Positions 1 through 7,265 of a stretch of 18,608 nucleotides of DNA are shown one piece after another. The DNA comes from CAYUYV01 sp964449455 (lineage in GTDB: Bacteria; Pseudomonadota; Alphaproteobacteria; JAJFIK01). The position numbers and the translations under genes were made by a program. Positions within the stretch are counted from its first letter, which is position 1, and the number at the start of each line of letters is the position of its first letter. The notes under the pieces are model-generated. The model was not told where the DNA came from. It did no database searches and saw only the letters and a list, made by a program, of their open reading frames with translations. The stretch spans positions 1-18,608 of the forward strand of contig CAYUYV010000098.1 of assembly GCA_964449455.1 (NCBI GenBank). The letters are read 5' to 3'.

Positions 1-1497
1 CGCACCACGAAGGACGGCGTGACGGTCGCCAAGGAAATCGAACTGACCGACAAGTTCGAGAACATGGGCGCCCAGATGGTCCGTGAGGTCGCCTCCAAGA
101 CCAACGATCTCGCGGGTGACGGTACCACGACTGCAACGGTTCTGGCCCAGTCCATCGTGCGCGAAGGCGCCAAGTCGGTTGCCGCTGGCATGAACCCGAT
201 GGACCTGAAGCGCGGCGTCGACCTCGCCGTGTCCGCCGTCCTCGCAGATCTGACCGCCCGCTCCAAGAAGATCGCGACCTCCGCTGAAATCGCTCAGGTC
301 GGCACGATCTCATCCAATGGCGAAGAAGAAATCGGCAAGCTGATTGCCGAAGCCATGGACAAAGTTGGCAACGAAGGCGTGATCACCGTCGAAGAAGCCA
401 AGTCCCTCGAAACGGAACTCGAAGTCGTCGAAGGCATGCAGTTCGACCGCGGGTATCTGTCTCCGTACTTCATCACCAATGCCGACAAAATGGTGACGGA
501 GCTGGATGATCCTTTCATCCTGCTGCACGAGAAGAAGCTCTCCAACCTCCAGGCCATGCTGCCGATCCTCGAAGCCGTTGTTCAGTCCAGCCGTCCGCTG
601 CTGATCATCGCTGAGGATGTGGAAGGTGAAGCCCTCGCCACCCTCGTCGTGAACAAGCTGCGTGGTGGTCTGAAGGTTGCTGCCGTGAAGGCTCCGGGCT
701 TCGGCGATCGCCGTAAGGCCATGCTGGAAGACATCGCCATCCTGACGGGCGGCCAGGTCATCTCCGAAGATCTCGGCATCAAGCTCGAAAATGTGACTGT
801 GGACATGCTCGGCACGGCCAAGCGCGTCGCAATCACGAAGGACGAGACCACGATCGTCGACGGCGCTGGTGAGAAGGCTGACATTGAAGCCCGCGTTTCT
901 CAGATCAAAGCGCAGATCGAAGAGACGACCTCTGACTATGACCGTGAAAAGCTCCAGGAGCGTCTCGCCAAGCTCGCCGGCGGTGTTGCCGTCCTGCGCG
1001 TCGGCGGTGCCACGGAAGTGGAAGTGAAAGAGCGTAAGGACCGGGTCGATGACGCCCTGAACGCCACCCGCGCCGCGGTGGAAGAAGGCATCGTTCCGGG
1101 CGGCGGCACGGCGCTGCTGTACGCCACCCATGCTCTTGAGAACCTTACGGGCGAGAACGAAGACCAGAAGGCCGGCATCAACATCGTCCGCCGCGCCATC
1201 CAGGCTCCGATCCGTCAGATTGTCGAAAACGCTGGTGTGGAAGGCTCCATCGTGGTCGGCAAGCTGCTGGAGCAGGCTTCCAAGACCTACGGCTTCAACG
1301 CCCAGACCGAGGCCTATGTCGACATGGTCGAAGCCGGCATCATCGACCCGACCAAAGTGGTCCGCACGGCCCTGCAGGATGCTGCTTCCGTGTCCGGCCT
1401 GCTGATCACGACCGAGGCGATGGTGGCCGAAGCGCCAAAAAAAGATGATCCCGCCCCGGCCATGCCCGGCGGCGGAATGGGCGGCATGGATTTCTGA
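1..1497 (+). CDS. groEL: Chaperonin GroEL (60 kDa), 5' truncated by the window edge
   Basis: This is the large subunit of the GroEL-GroES chaperonin, which folds proteins in the cytosol using ATP. The frame is open from base 1, reading Thr-Lys-Asp-Gly-Val just after the edge. About 47 N-terminal residues are therefore missing, judged from memory of E. coli GroEL, and the GTG at 19 is an internal valine, not a start. The ATP-site motif GDGTTT is at bases 115-132 and the conserved EEGIVPGGG stretch near 1081-1107. The protein ends in the typical Gly-Met tail, PGGGMGGMDF. groES would be expected just upstream but lies outside the window, so a CIRCE operator cannot be assessed. A strong terminator follows 26 bases after the stop. 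Confidence 0.98.
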   Translation, partial: RTTKDGVTVAKEIELTDKFENMGAQMVREVASKTNDLAGDGTTTATVLAQSIVREGAKSVAAGMNPMDLKRGVDLAVSAVLADLTARSKKIATSAEIAQVGTISSNGEEEIGKLIAEAMDKVGNEGVITVEEAKSLETELEVVEGMQFDRGYLSPYFITNADKMVTELDDPFILLHEKKLSNLQAMLPILEAVVQSSRPLLIIAEDVEGEALATLVVNKLRGGLKVAAVKAPGFGDRRKAMLEDIAILTGGQVISEDLGIKLENVTVDMLGTAKRVAITKDETTIVDGAGEKADIEARVSQIKAQIEETTSDYDREKLQERLAKLAGGVAVLRVGGATEVEVKERKDRVDDALNATRAAVEEGIVPGGGTALLYATHALENLTGENEDQKAGINIVRRAIQAPIRQIVENAGVEGSIVVGKLLEQASKTYGFNAQTEAYVDMVEAGIIDPTKVVRTALQDAASVSGLLITTEAMVAEAPKKDDPAPAMPGGGMGGMDF

Positions 1498-1523
1498 TCC
1501 AGCCTCCCAGATCGTGCCTGAAA

Positions 1524-1552
1524 CCCCCGCGGCCATGCCGCGGGGGTTTTTT
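1524..1552 (+). terminator. Rho-independent terminator after groEL
   Basis: A perfect 10-bp GC stem (CCCCCGCGGC / GCCGCGGGGG) with a 3-base CAT loop is followed by six T. It lies 26 bases after the groEL stop and should end the groEL transcript. Confidence 0.93.
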
Positions 1553-1764
1553 GTCATAGCCCTTGGCATATTCATCGGTGTTCCGAAGGAGGGGCGCGGC
1601 TACTCCAAGGGCGCCCGCGGCCGATTTGGCCCTCCATCCTTTGACGACGCGGTCTTCACCATGGGTGATGCAGACCTTACCATCCGTATTCAGATGACAT
1701 ATTGAGATGCGCCGGGAGCCATCCGCGTGCTTATGGTCAAAGGGCTGACTTTCTGAAAGCCAGT

Positions 1765-2280
1765 CTACCGGCTGGTACTTTCTTCATCGCCGGCCGCCGA
1801 CACCCGGCGCACAAAGTCGTTAAGGTCGCTGCGGATCGAGGGCCAACGGTCCTGGCCAAGCAGGCTTTGGGCTTGGGCCTGGGCCTCGCGCCACAAGGGC
1901 AGGAGGGCTTCTATGAGATCCCGGCCTTCCGGGGTGATCTCCGCCAGCCGTTCGCGCCGGTCTGACCCGCACATCACCCGCAAATAGCCGGATCGCTCCA
2001 GGGGGCGCAGATTGCGGGTCAGGGTCGTCCGGTCCATGACGAGATCTTGGGCGAGATCGCTCATCCGCCGCGGTCGCCCATAGGCGAGCAGCACCGCCAG
2101 GATGGAAAACTGGGTGATCCTCAGTTTGTGGTCCGAGAGAACAGAATCGTAGAGCTGGGTGACCGCACGGCTGGCTTTGCGCAGGTTGAAGCACACACAA
2201 CCGGCAAGCTCATGTGATGAGCCCTGACCCTGTCTCTCTTTCCCTGGGACCTTCGCCAGTCCCGTCCCATGCGCTGCCAT
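1765..2280 (-). CDS. MarR-family winged-helix regulator, OhrR-like N-terminal cysteines
   Basis: A 171-residue MarR-type dimeric DNA-binding repressor or activator. After a poorly conserved 25-residue start comes a dimerisation helix (about 28-50), the helix-turn-helix (about 68-95, reading MSDLAQDLVMDRTTLTRNL) and the wing, with the family signature DRRERLAEITPEGRDL near 105-121. Cys28 and Cys30 form a C-x-C in helix 1. In an ungapped comparison from memory, Cys30 falls on the peroxide-sensing Cys15 of Bacillus OhrR and Tyr44 on its Tyr29, while Tyr40 is replaced by Ile55. The gene follows the marC-like gene after 39 bases, so the two are probably co-transcribed. ATG 2280 is the only usable in-frame start before the conserved region; no strong Shine-Dalgarno is visible, so the exact N-terminus is less sure. 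The ligand is unknown. Confidence 0.88.
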   Translation of the reverse strand: MAAHGTGLAKVPGKERQGQGSSHELAGCVCFNLRKASRAVTQLYDSVLSDHKLRITQFSILAVLLAYGRPRRMSDLAQDLVMDRTTLTRNLRPLERSGYLRVMCGSDRRERLAEITPEGRDLIEALLPLWREAQAQAQSLLGQDRWPSIRSDLNDFVRRVSAAGDEESTSR

Positions 2281-2319
2281 CTATAGTGTTACCGTTCGCC
2301 GCTTTGTACTCTGAAGCGC

Positions 2320-2997
2320 CTAACCTGCCGTGAGGCGCAGGCCGCTCTGAATGCCGTCAAAGACATATTGCACTGAAAGGGCCGCCAGGATCATGCCCAT
2401 CACGCGAGTGATCACGATGGATGCCGTCTCGCCTGCATAATCCAGGAGCGGACCGGCGGAACTCAGCAGCAAAAACGTCAGCATCATTACGATAACAAGG
2501 CCGCCGAGCACGGTCGCCTGGGCTCCGAGCATGCCCTGGTTTTCGCTCATCAGCAGCAGGATCGATGCCATCGCTCCCGGACCCGCCAGAAGCGGAAGCG
2601 CCAACGGGAACACGGAAATGTCGTCAGGCCCCTGGTCATAGAGGTTGTCGAGTTCGTGTTCCGCGAGGCTCTTCTCCGCCGAGATCGTGCGCCGCCGCGT
2701 CCGCCGCTCAAACACCATCTCAAGGCCTATCAAAAACAGCAAGATGCCACCCGCGGTGCGAAAGGCCGGCATGCCAATGCCAATGCGGGAGATCAGGGCC
2801 TCTCCGAAAAGGGCGAACAGGCCCATGACAATGGTGGCGATCACCACCGCCCTGAAGGCCATGGTCAGGCGATAGCGGATTGTGGTTCCCGCTGTGAGCG
2901 AAGCAAAGATCGGAATTACGCCCAGGGGATCAACGACCACAAACAGGGTCACCGTTGCCGTGAGCAGAAAATCCCAGCTAAAGCCCAGTCCGTCCAT
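2320..2997 (-). CDS. MarC family (UPF0056) integral membrane protein
   Basis: A 225-residue inner-membrane protein with about six predicted membrane helices. The family signature is clear: the N-terminal VVVDPLGVIPIFASLT, the central FRTAGGILLFLIGLEMVF, and the second-half PLALPLLAGPGAMASILLL. The length is normal for the family. Despite its name, MarC is not established as a multidrug pump, and no transport substrate is known. AGGA lies about 10 bases before ATG 2997, supporting this start. The antiporter gene ends 54 bases upstream and the marR-like gene starts 39 bases downstream, all on the minus strand, so a three-gene operon is likely. I do not assign the symbol marC because several paralogues exist in this family. 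Confidence 0.9.
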   Translation of the reverse strand: MDGLGFSWDFLLTATVTLFVVVDPLGVIPIFASLTAGTTIRYRLTMAFRAVVIATIVMGLFALFGEALISRIGIGMPAFRTAGGILLFLIGLEMVFERRTRRRTISAEKSLAEHELDNLYDQGPDDISVFPLALPLLAGPGAMASILLLMSENQGMLGAQATVLGGLVIVMMLTFLLLSSAGPLLDYAGETASIVITRVMGMILAALSVQYVFDGIQSGLRLTAG

Positions 2998-3051
2998 AAC
3001 ACCCTGTCCTCAAATGGCCCGCGCACACATGTCTGCCTGCCCAACTGAAGC

Positions 3052-4359
3052 TCAGCCGGACTGTCCCCCATATCGGGTCGGCAGATCGCAGCTTGGCTGC
3101 ATCTCGGTCAAGGCCTCCGAGTCATGGCGGGCCGAGACACTACGCCCATAAAGCGCGGATAAGGGCGCCGCTGTCAGGCCGTGGGCGAGAATAGACAGGC
3201 CAACTGTCAGGATGGTTACCATTGTGATGTCGTCGGCGGCGCCAACACCCATGCCATCCTGCCCCATCCCTTCATCAAGCACGAGCAGGGCGAACAGGAT
3301 CGAGGCGAGACCGCGCGGCCCGAACCATCCCAGGAACAGCACCGTCGGGGGCCGCAGGCTCGCTCCAATGAGGCTGAGTGCCACAGGCACCATGCGCATG
3401 ACCGTCAGGGCAAGGACTGCATAAAGCAGCATGGACCAGGTCAGGCCACCCACCATATCCGGCACCAGCACCGCCCCGAAAATCATGAACACGAACAAGG
3501 TCAGCAGCTGGCCCTCCGCCTCGGCAAATTCGAGGACGAACCGGCTGCATTTCTTGGTCGTATTGCCCAGCGTCAGGCCCGCGACGAATGCAGCGATGAA
3601 ACCGTTGCCGCCGATCATTTCCGACGCGCCATAGGCAAGCAGCGCCAGAGCGAGGGCACTCACACCCTGGAAGGCCTCCGTCATGAAGGCCCGATCCACA
3701 GCCCGCTCCAGGATTCGTCCCCCGACAAAGCCGACCAAGGCACCGGCCAGCGGGCCCAAGATGATTTGCATCAAGCCGAAGACCACAAAAGGCACGTCCG
3801 GACCGTCGTGCTGGCCCATGACCGCAAAGCACAGGAACAGGACGATTACAGGCAGCGCAATGCCGTCATTGAGCCCGCTCTCCACATTGAGGGACTGGCG
3901 GATCCGTTTCGGCACCGCCGGGCTTGTGACGACGGATTGGCCGAGCGCGGCATCTGTCGGTGTGAGGATGGCGGCCAGAAGCGCCGCCTCCCAGATCGTA
4001 AAGCCGGGGAACACAAGCACGGCCAGGAGCAGGCCCAACAGGATCGTTAGCGGCATGCCGACCGCCAGCATCCGTAGGGGAATGGTGTGGTCCGCAGCGA
4101 GCTTTCGAAAGTCGATCCGGGCCGCGTCTGTAAACAGCACGATGATGAGCGTGATCTCGGCAAGGAGATGGATAGCGCCATGGTCGACGCTCAGCGTGAT
4201 GAGGCCCAAGCCATGGGCGCCGGCGGCGAAGCCGAACAGGGCGAAAACCATGGGCGGTGTGATTGCCAACCGGTCTACGCGCCCCGAGACGAGAGCGAAA
4301 GCCAGTATCGAAAGGGCGATGAGGGCGAATCCCTGGCTGTCCACGGCGGTTGTCCTCAT
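3052..4359 (-). CDS. CPA1-family cation/proton antiporter (sodium/hydrogen exchanger)
   Basis: A 435-residue, very hydrophobic protein with 12 or more predicted membrane helices, matching a Na+/H+ exchanger domain. The CPA1 core is visible: LTPTDAALGQ at about residues 132-141 and VESGLNDG at about 159-166. Asn164-Asp165 is the paired Asn-Asp of electroneutral CPA1 exchangers. The reaction would be proton influx exchanged for Na+, K+ or Li+ efflux, serving pH and salt balance. The start at ATG 4359 is preferred because GGAG lies 9 bases upstream and the signal-like first helix follows; the frame stays open to 4419 without a better start. There is no long cytoplasmic C-terminal regulatory domain. 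It heads the likely operon with the MarC and MarR genes, and its promoter must lie in the divergent region with the FNR-type box. Confidence 0.9.
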   Translation of the reverse strand: MRTTAVDSQGFALIALSILAFALVSGRVDRLAITPPMVFALFGFAAGAHGLGLITLSVDHGAIHLLAEITLIIVLFTDAARIDFRKLAADHTIPLRMLAVGMPLTILLGLLLAVLVFPGFTIWEAALLAAILTPTDAALGQSVVTSPAVPKRIRQSLNVESGLNDGIALPVIVLFLCFAVMGQHDGPDVPFVVFGLMQIILGPLAGALVGFVGGRILERAVDRAFMTEAFQGVSALALALLAYGASEMIGGNGFIAAFVAGLTLGNTTKKCSRFVLEFAEAEGQLLTLFVFMIFGAVLVPDMVGGLTWSMLLYAVLALTVMRMVPVALSLIGASLRPPTVLFLGWFGPRGLASILFALLVLDEGMGQDGMGVGAADDITMVTILTVGLSILAHGLTAAPLSALYGRSVSARHDSEALTEMQPSCDLPTRYGGQSG

Positions 4360-4487
4360 ACGATGAGGCTCCAAGCTGGAGCCGTGTGTTTGGGCAAATC
4401 GCCTCAGCTCTAGCGCCAAAGATCCGTGGCGTCACGAGGCGTTCCACGGCCCGCAGAATGTAAGTCCGCCCTGCGGCATCCTGTCTC

Positions 4488-4501
4488 TTGATCCACATCA
4501 A
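4488..4501. promoter_or_regulatory. FNR/FixK-type (CRP-family) operator
   Basis: TTGATCCACATCAA is an exact match to the TTGAT-N4-ATCAA consensus bound by FNR, FixK, Anr and related oxygen- or redox-responsive regulators. Its centre is 190 bases before the response-regulator start and 135 bases before the antiporter start. Which protein binds it, and under what condition, cannot be read from the sequence. Confidence 0.75.
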
Positions 4502-4523
4502 CACGCCATTTCAGCCACAGGAT

Positions 4524-4529
4524 TAGGGT
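4524..4529 (+). promoter_or_regulatory. Possible -10 element of an FNR-type class II promoter
   Basis: TAGGGT keeps the key T-A---T positions of a sigma-70 -10 element. If transcription starts at 4536, it occupies exactly -12 to -7 and the FNR-type box is centred at -41.5, the classical class II activation spacing. The leader before ATG 4685 would be about 149 bases. Confidence 0.45.
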
Positions 4530-4684
4530 CTTAACCGCGCAAGCTGAGAAGGTCTTAGAACCCACATTCGCTTGTGCCACCGATGCCGAGCATTGGTTTT
4601 CGGCGATCGTTGATCAGCTTCATCGCGCGGGGCTCCAGGAGGTCACAACCGCGCGCGCCTCGACGCTGGCGAGAAAGGAAGACC

Positions 4685-5425
4685 ATGCGCGCCCTCATTG
4701 TGGATCATCAGCCGCTTTTCGCGGACGGCATGGCTTGCGTGTTGCGCCACCACCATGGCCCCGGAGAGCTGTTTTCCGCTTCAACCATCGATCAGGCTCT
4801 GGATGTGGTCGGCGAGAACCCGGTCCTCGATCTGGCGATCATCTGTGTTGAACGGCCGGTTTGCGCGGTGCCGAGGGCGATCAGAGAGTTCATTACGGAA
4901 GCGCCCAATGTGCCGGTTCTGGCGCTGGTATCGGGCCTTGATGTTCGGATGCTGCGCGAAGTGATGCGCGCCGGCGCCCAGGGCATCATCTCGCGCAGCG
5001 TCGCGCAGAGTACTTTCGCCATGGCTGTGGAAAAGGTCCTGGCTGGCGGTCGCTTCATTCCTGATGACCTGCCCGTTGAATCATCCGCCGAAAACGGCCA
5101 TGCCGGCGGATCGTCCGACGGCTCCATGGATTCCGATGGCGGTTCATCGACGGATATCTCCCACCTGACGCCGCGCCAGCGCGATGTTCTGCAATTGTTG
5201 GCCCTTGGCCAATCCAATCAGGAGATCGCCGGCGAACTGGGCATCGCCCTTGCCACGGTGAAGCTGCATGTGAATGCGATCTTGCGCAGCATGAAGGTTC
5301 GCAATCGAACCGAAGCAGCCGCCATGGCGATCCATAGCGGTCTTTTGAGCCCCTCTGGCGGCAGCGCCCCCCGGGCGGATCTTGTGGAACACGGCGCCAT
5401 GACGGCAACGCCGTCCGTCGACTGA
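4685..5425 (+). CDS. LuxR/NarL-type response regulator with degenerate receiver domain
   Basis: A 246-residue transcription factor with an N-terminal receiver-like domain (about 1-125), a Ser/Gly/Asp-rich linker (about 132-158) and a C-terminal LuxR-type helix-turn-helix (about 161-216, starting LTPRQRDVLQLLALGQSNQE). The receiver has the usual fold pattern (LIVDHQPLFADGM, then RAGAQGIISRS) but not the phosphorylation chemistry. The phospho-acceptor Asp is Cys54, the conserved Thr/Ser is Val82, the conserved Lys is Arg104, and only one acidic residue (Asp7) remains at the metal site. It should therefore act without normal phosphorelay. ATG 4685 is chosen because AAGGAAG lies just upstream and the receiver begins there; the frame is open to 4574 but the extra residues look random. 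No histidine kinase gene is adjacent. The gene has its own terminator and probably an FNR/FixK-type promoter. Confidence 0.9.
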   Translation: MRALIVDHQPLFADGMACVLRHHHGPGELFSASTIDQALDVVGENPVLDLAIICVERPVCAVPRAIREFITEAPNVPVLALVSGLDVRMLREVMRAGAQGIISRSVAQSTFAMAVEKVLAGGRFIPDDLPVESSAENGHAGGSSDGSMDSDGGSSTDISHLTPRQRDVLQLLALGQSNQEIAGELGIALATVKLHVNAILRSMKVRNRTEAAAMAIHSGLLSPSGGSAPRADLVEHGAMTATPSVD

Positions 5426-5448
5426 TCCCGGCCGAGACCCGGCTCAAC

Positions 5449-5500
5449 AGCCACAAGAAAAAGCGGCGGGTCCATGGATCCGCCGCTTTTTCTTGTGGCT
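5449..5500. terminator. Bidirectional rho-independent terminator between converging genes
   Basis: Perfect 21-bp inverted repeat, arms 5449-5469 and 5480-5500, with a 10-base centre. Each arm ends in GCGGCGG on the inner side and carries an A5 or T5 tract plus CTTGTGGCT outside, so the hairpin works in both directions. It lies 23 bases after the response-regulator stop and 80 bases after the symporter stop on the other strand. Confidence 0.92.
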
Positions 5501-5547
5501 TGTCTTTGGTGAGCCCGCCGGCGCTGTGCGTGCGGCGAGCTCACTCC

Positions 5548-5585
5548 ATTGTGTTTGCCGATCAAAATTGTGTTTGCCGATCAAA
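5548..5585. repeat. 19-bp perfect tandem duplication over the symporter stop codon
   Basis: The unit attgtgtttgccgatcaaa occurs twice head to tail without a mismatch (5548-5566, 5567-5585). The second copy contains the TGA stop of the minus-strand symporter gene (5581-5583) and its last codon; the first copy lies in the 3' untranslated region. Confidence 0.9.
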
Positions 5586-6948
5586 AGTTCCTGAGGATCA
5601 GCAGCGATGCGATCAGCGTGGGGATCACATAGCGCACCATGGCCTGCCAGATCCGAAACAGATTGTCCGACAGCTGCAGTTCTTCGCGCATCACCTTCTC
5701 GGACATGATCCAGCCGGTGAAGATCGAGACCAGAATGCCGCTCAAGGGCAGCAGGAAATTCGAGGTGAGGACATCGAGAACGTCGAAAAAGGTCTTCTCG
5801 AAAAACGGGCCGAAATTGAGCGGGTAAAAGTTCGCCCAGACGCTCGTCGACAGGACCGAGCCGATTCCGACACCCCAGGCCGCGATGCCCCAGCGCAAGG
5901 AGGCCTCCGGTCGGTGCAGGCCCAGCTTGTCCTCTGACCAGGCCACGATGACCTCAAAGAGGGAAATGGCCGAGGTCAGGGCGGCGAAGAAGGCGAGGAG
6001 GAAAAAGAGGCCGCCCACAAAGGAAGCGCCCGGCAATTGGCCGATGGCCGCAGGCAGGGTCTGGAACAAAAGGCCCGGTCCGCCATTGGCTTCAAGGCCC
6101 TGGACGGCGAAGACCAGCGGGAAGATGGCAAGGCCCGCCAGCAACGCCACCACCGTATCGGCACTGACCACTGTGAGTGCCGAGCCGGGGATCTTTTCCT
6201 CCCGGGTCAAATACGCGCCATAGGTGATCATGATCGCCGAACCGACGCCGACGGAGAAGAAGGCCTGGCCGATGGCTTCGAGGATCACCTCAACGCTAAT
6301 TTTGTTGAAATCCGGTGTGAACAGGAAGGTCACGGCGCTTCCGAAATCGCCCACGACACCGGCGTAAAGGACCATGCCCACGAGCATGACAAAAAAGGCC
6401 GGCATCAGGACATTGGCTGCGACCTCGATGCCCCCGCGCAGGCCTCTGGCTACGACAAAGGCCGTCAGCCCCATAAAGGCGGTATGCCAGCCCAGGACCC
6501 AGGATGGATTGCCCACCAGATCGCCGAATTGTTTCTCGGCATCTGTGAAACTGATGCCGGTGACGGCGCCAGAGAAGAAGATCGGAACATAGGCCATCAC
6601 CCATCCGGCAATGACGCTGTAAAAACTCACGATCATGAAGCCGGCGATCATGCCGATCCAGCCGACGATCTTCCAGGCTTTGGTCTGCCCGGCCTCTTCG
6701 GCCAAGGCTTCCGTGGCCCCAACCGCCGACAGGCCCGTGCGCCGACCGATGACATATTCGGAGATCAGCACGGGCAGCGCGACGAAGAAGACGGCGGCGA
6801 TATAGACGATCACGAAGGCAGCGCCGCCATTCTGGCCGGCTTCATAGGGAAAGCGCCAGAAATTGCCCAGACCGACGGCCGAACCGACGGCGGCCATCAC
6901 AAAGGTGAAGCGCGATGACCAGGTCTCGTGCAAGGTCGATCTCTGCAT
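5581..6948 (-). CDS. Sodium-dependent symporter, NSS/SNF family (LeuT-like)
   Basis: A 455-residue inner-membrane transporter of the neurotransmitter:sodium symporter family, which imports amino acids or related amines with Na+. Helix 1 has the hallmark AVGLGNFWRFPYEAGQNGG (about residues 21-40), holding the unwound Na+/substrate segment. Helix 6 reads FFSVGVGSAIMITYGAYLTREE, matching the LeuT substrate region. About 11-12 helices are predicted and the length is usual. The substrate cannot be assigned; tryptophan, tyrosine, leucine and alanine carriers all look alike at this level. ATG 6948 is preferred: GAGGGG lies 7 bases upstream, while the alternative TTG at 6963 has no ribosome site. The gene stands alone, diverging from the opp genes and converging on the response regulator. 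Confidence 0.92.
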   Translation of the reverse strand: MQRSTLHETWSSRFTFVMAAVGSAVGLGNFWRFPYEAGQNGGAAFVIVYIAAVFFVALPVLISEYVIGRRTGLSAVGATEALAEEAGQTKAWKIVGWIGMIAGFMIVSFYSVIAGWVMAYVPIFFSGAVTGISFTDAEKQFGDLVGNPSWVLGWHTAFMGLTAFVVARGLRGGIEVAANVLMPAFFVMLVGMVLYAGVVGDFGSAVTFLFTPDFNKISVEVILEAIGQAFFSVGVGSAIMITYGAYLTREEKIPGSALTVVSADTVVALLAGLAIFPLVFAVQGLEANGGPGLLFQTLPAAIGQLPGASFVGGLFFLLAFFAALTSAISLFEVIVAWSEDKLGLHRPEASLRWGIAAWGVGIGSVLSTSVWANFYPLNFGPFFEKTFFDVLDVLTSNFLLPLSGILVSIFTGWIMSEKVMREELQLSDNLFRIWQAMVRYVIPTLIASLLILRNF

Positions 6949-7265
6949 AGGGTGTCCCCTCAAAGTGAAACCAAAGAGCTCGACAAGCGGCCAGGCATCC
7001 GGCCGGCCTGTCCTGCGCGCGGCGCATCCTTTTGCTTAGACGCGCGCGGTACTGTGCCGACGATCACATTAAGAACGTGACCCGGTTCCGGCAAATCCGG
7101 GGGCAGGGGGCCCGCTGACGCCGCCATGACCCAATCCGGCTGCCCCATCGCCGGGTTTTTGACGTGGGTCGAGGAAGATGGGACGGTTCCGAGGCGGCCT
7201 CCCCGGTCGCGGGCTGGCTGAACGCCGCCAGATTTGGACCGATTGAGGAAGGAAAGCAAACCGGC
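6949..7265. other. Divergent intergenic region, symporter / oppB
   Basis: A 317-base region that must contain the promoters for the minus-strand symporter and the plus-strand opp genes. A TTGACG (7159-7164) resembles a -35 element but has no matching -10 at normal spacing. I see no gene, repeat or clear operator. AGGAAGGAAAG just before 7266 is the ribosome site of oppB. Confidence 0.5.

Larger units (their letters stand above)
4360..4684. promoter_or_regulatory. Divergent control region between antiporter and response-regulator genes
   Basis: A 325-base stretch between two divergently read genes. It contains no convincing gene. Its main feature is a perfect FNR/FixK-type palindrome near the middle, with a matching -10 element for the plus strand. 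On the minus strand TACATT (4462 down to 4457) could act as a -10 for the antiporter operon, but the box centre would then sit near -44.5, a less usual position. Confidence 0.6.

Noticed and set aside
310..1575. A 421-codon open frame on the minus strand opposite groEL
   Set aside because: It lies wholly over a highly conserved gene, has no ribosome site or recognisable domain, and its composition (His, Asp, Gly-rich) is that of a GC-rich antisense shadow.
3181..4050. A 289-codon plus-strand frame inside the antiporter gene
   Set aside because: Antisense shadow: extremely rich in Gln, His, Arg and Asp, with no domain; the minus-strand antiporter has clear catalytic motifs.
6037..6918. A 293-codon plus-strand frame inside the symporter gene
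   Set aside because: Same reasoning: charged, low-complexity product opposite a well-matched transporter.
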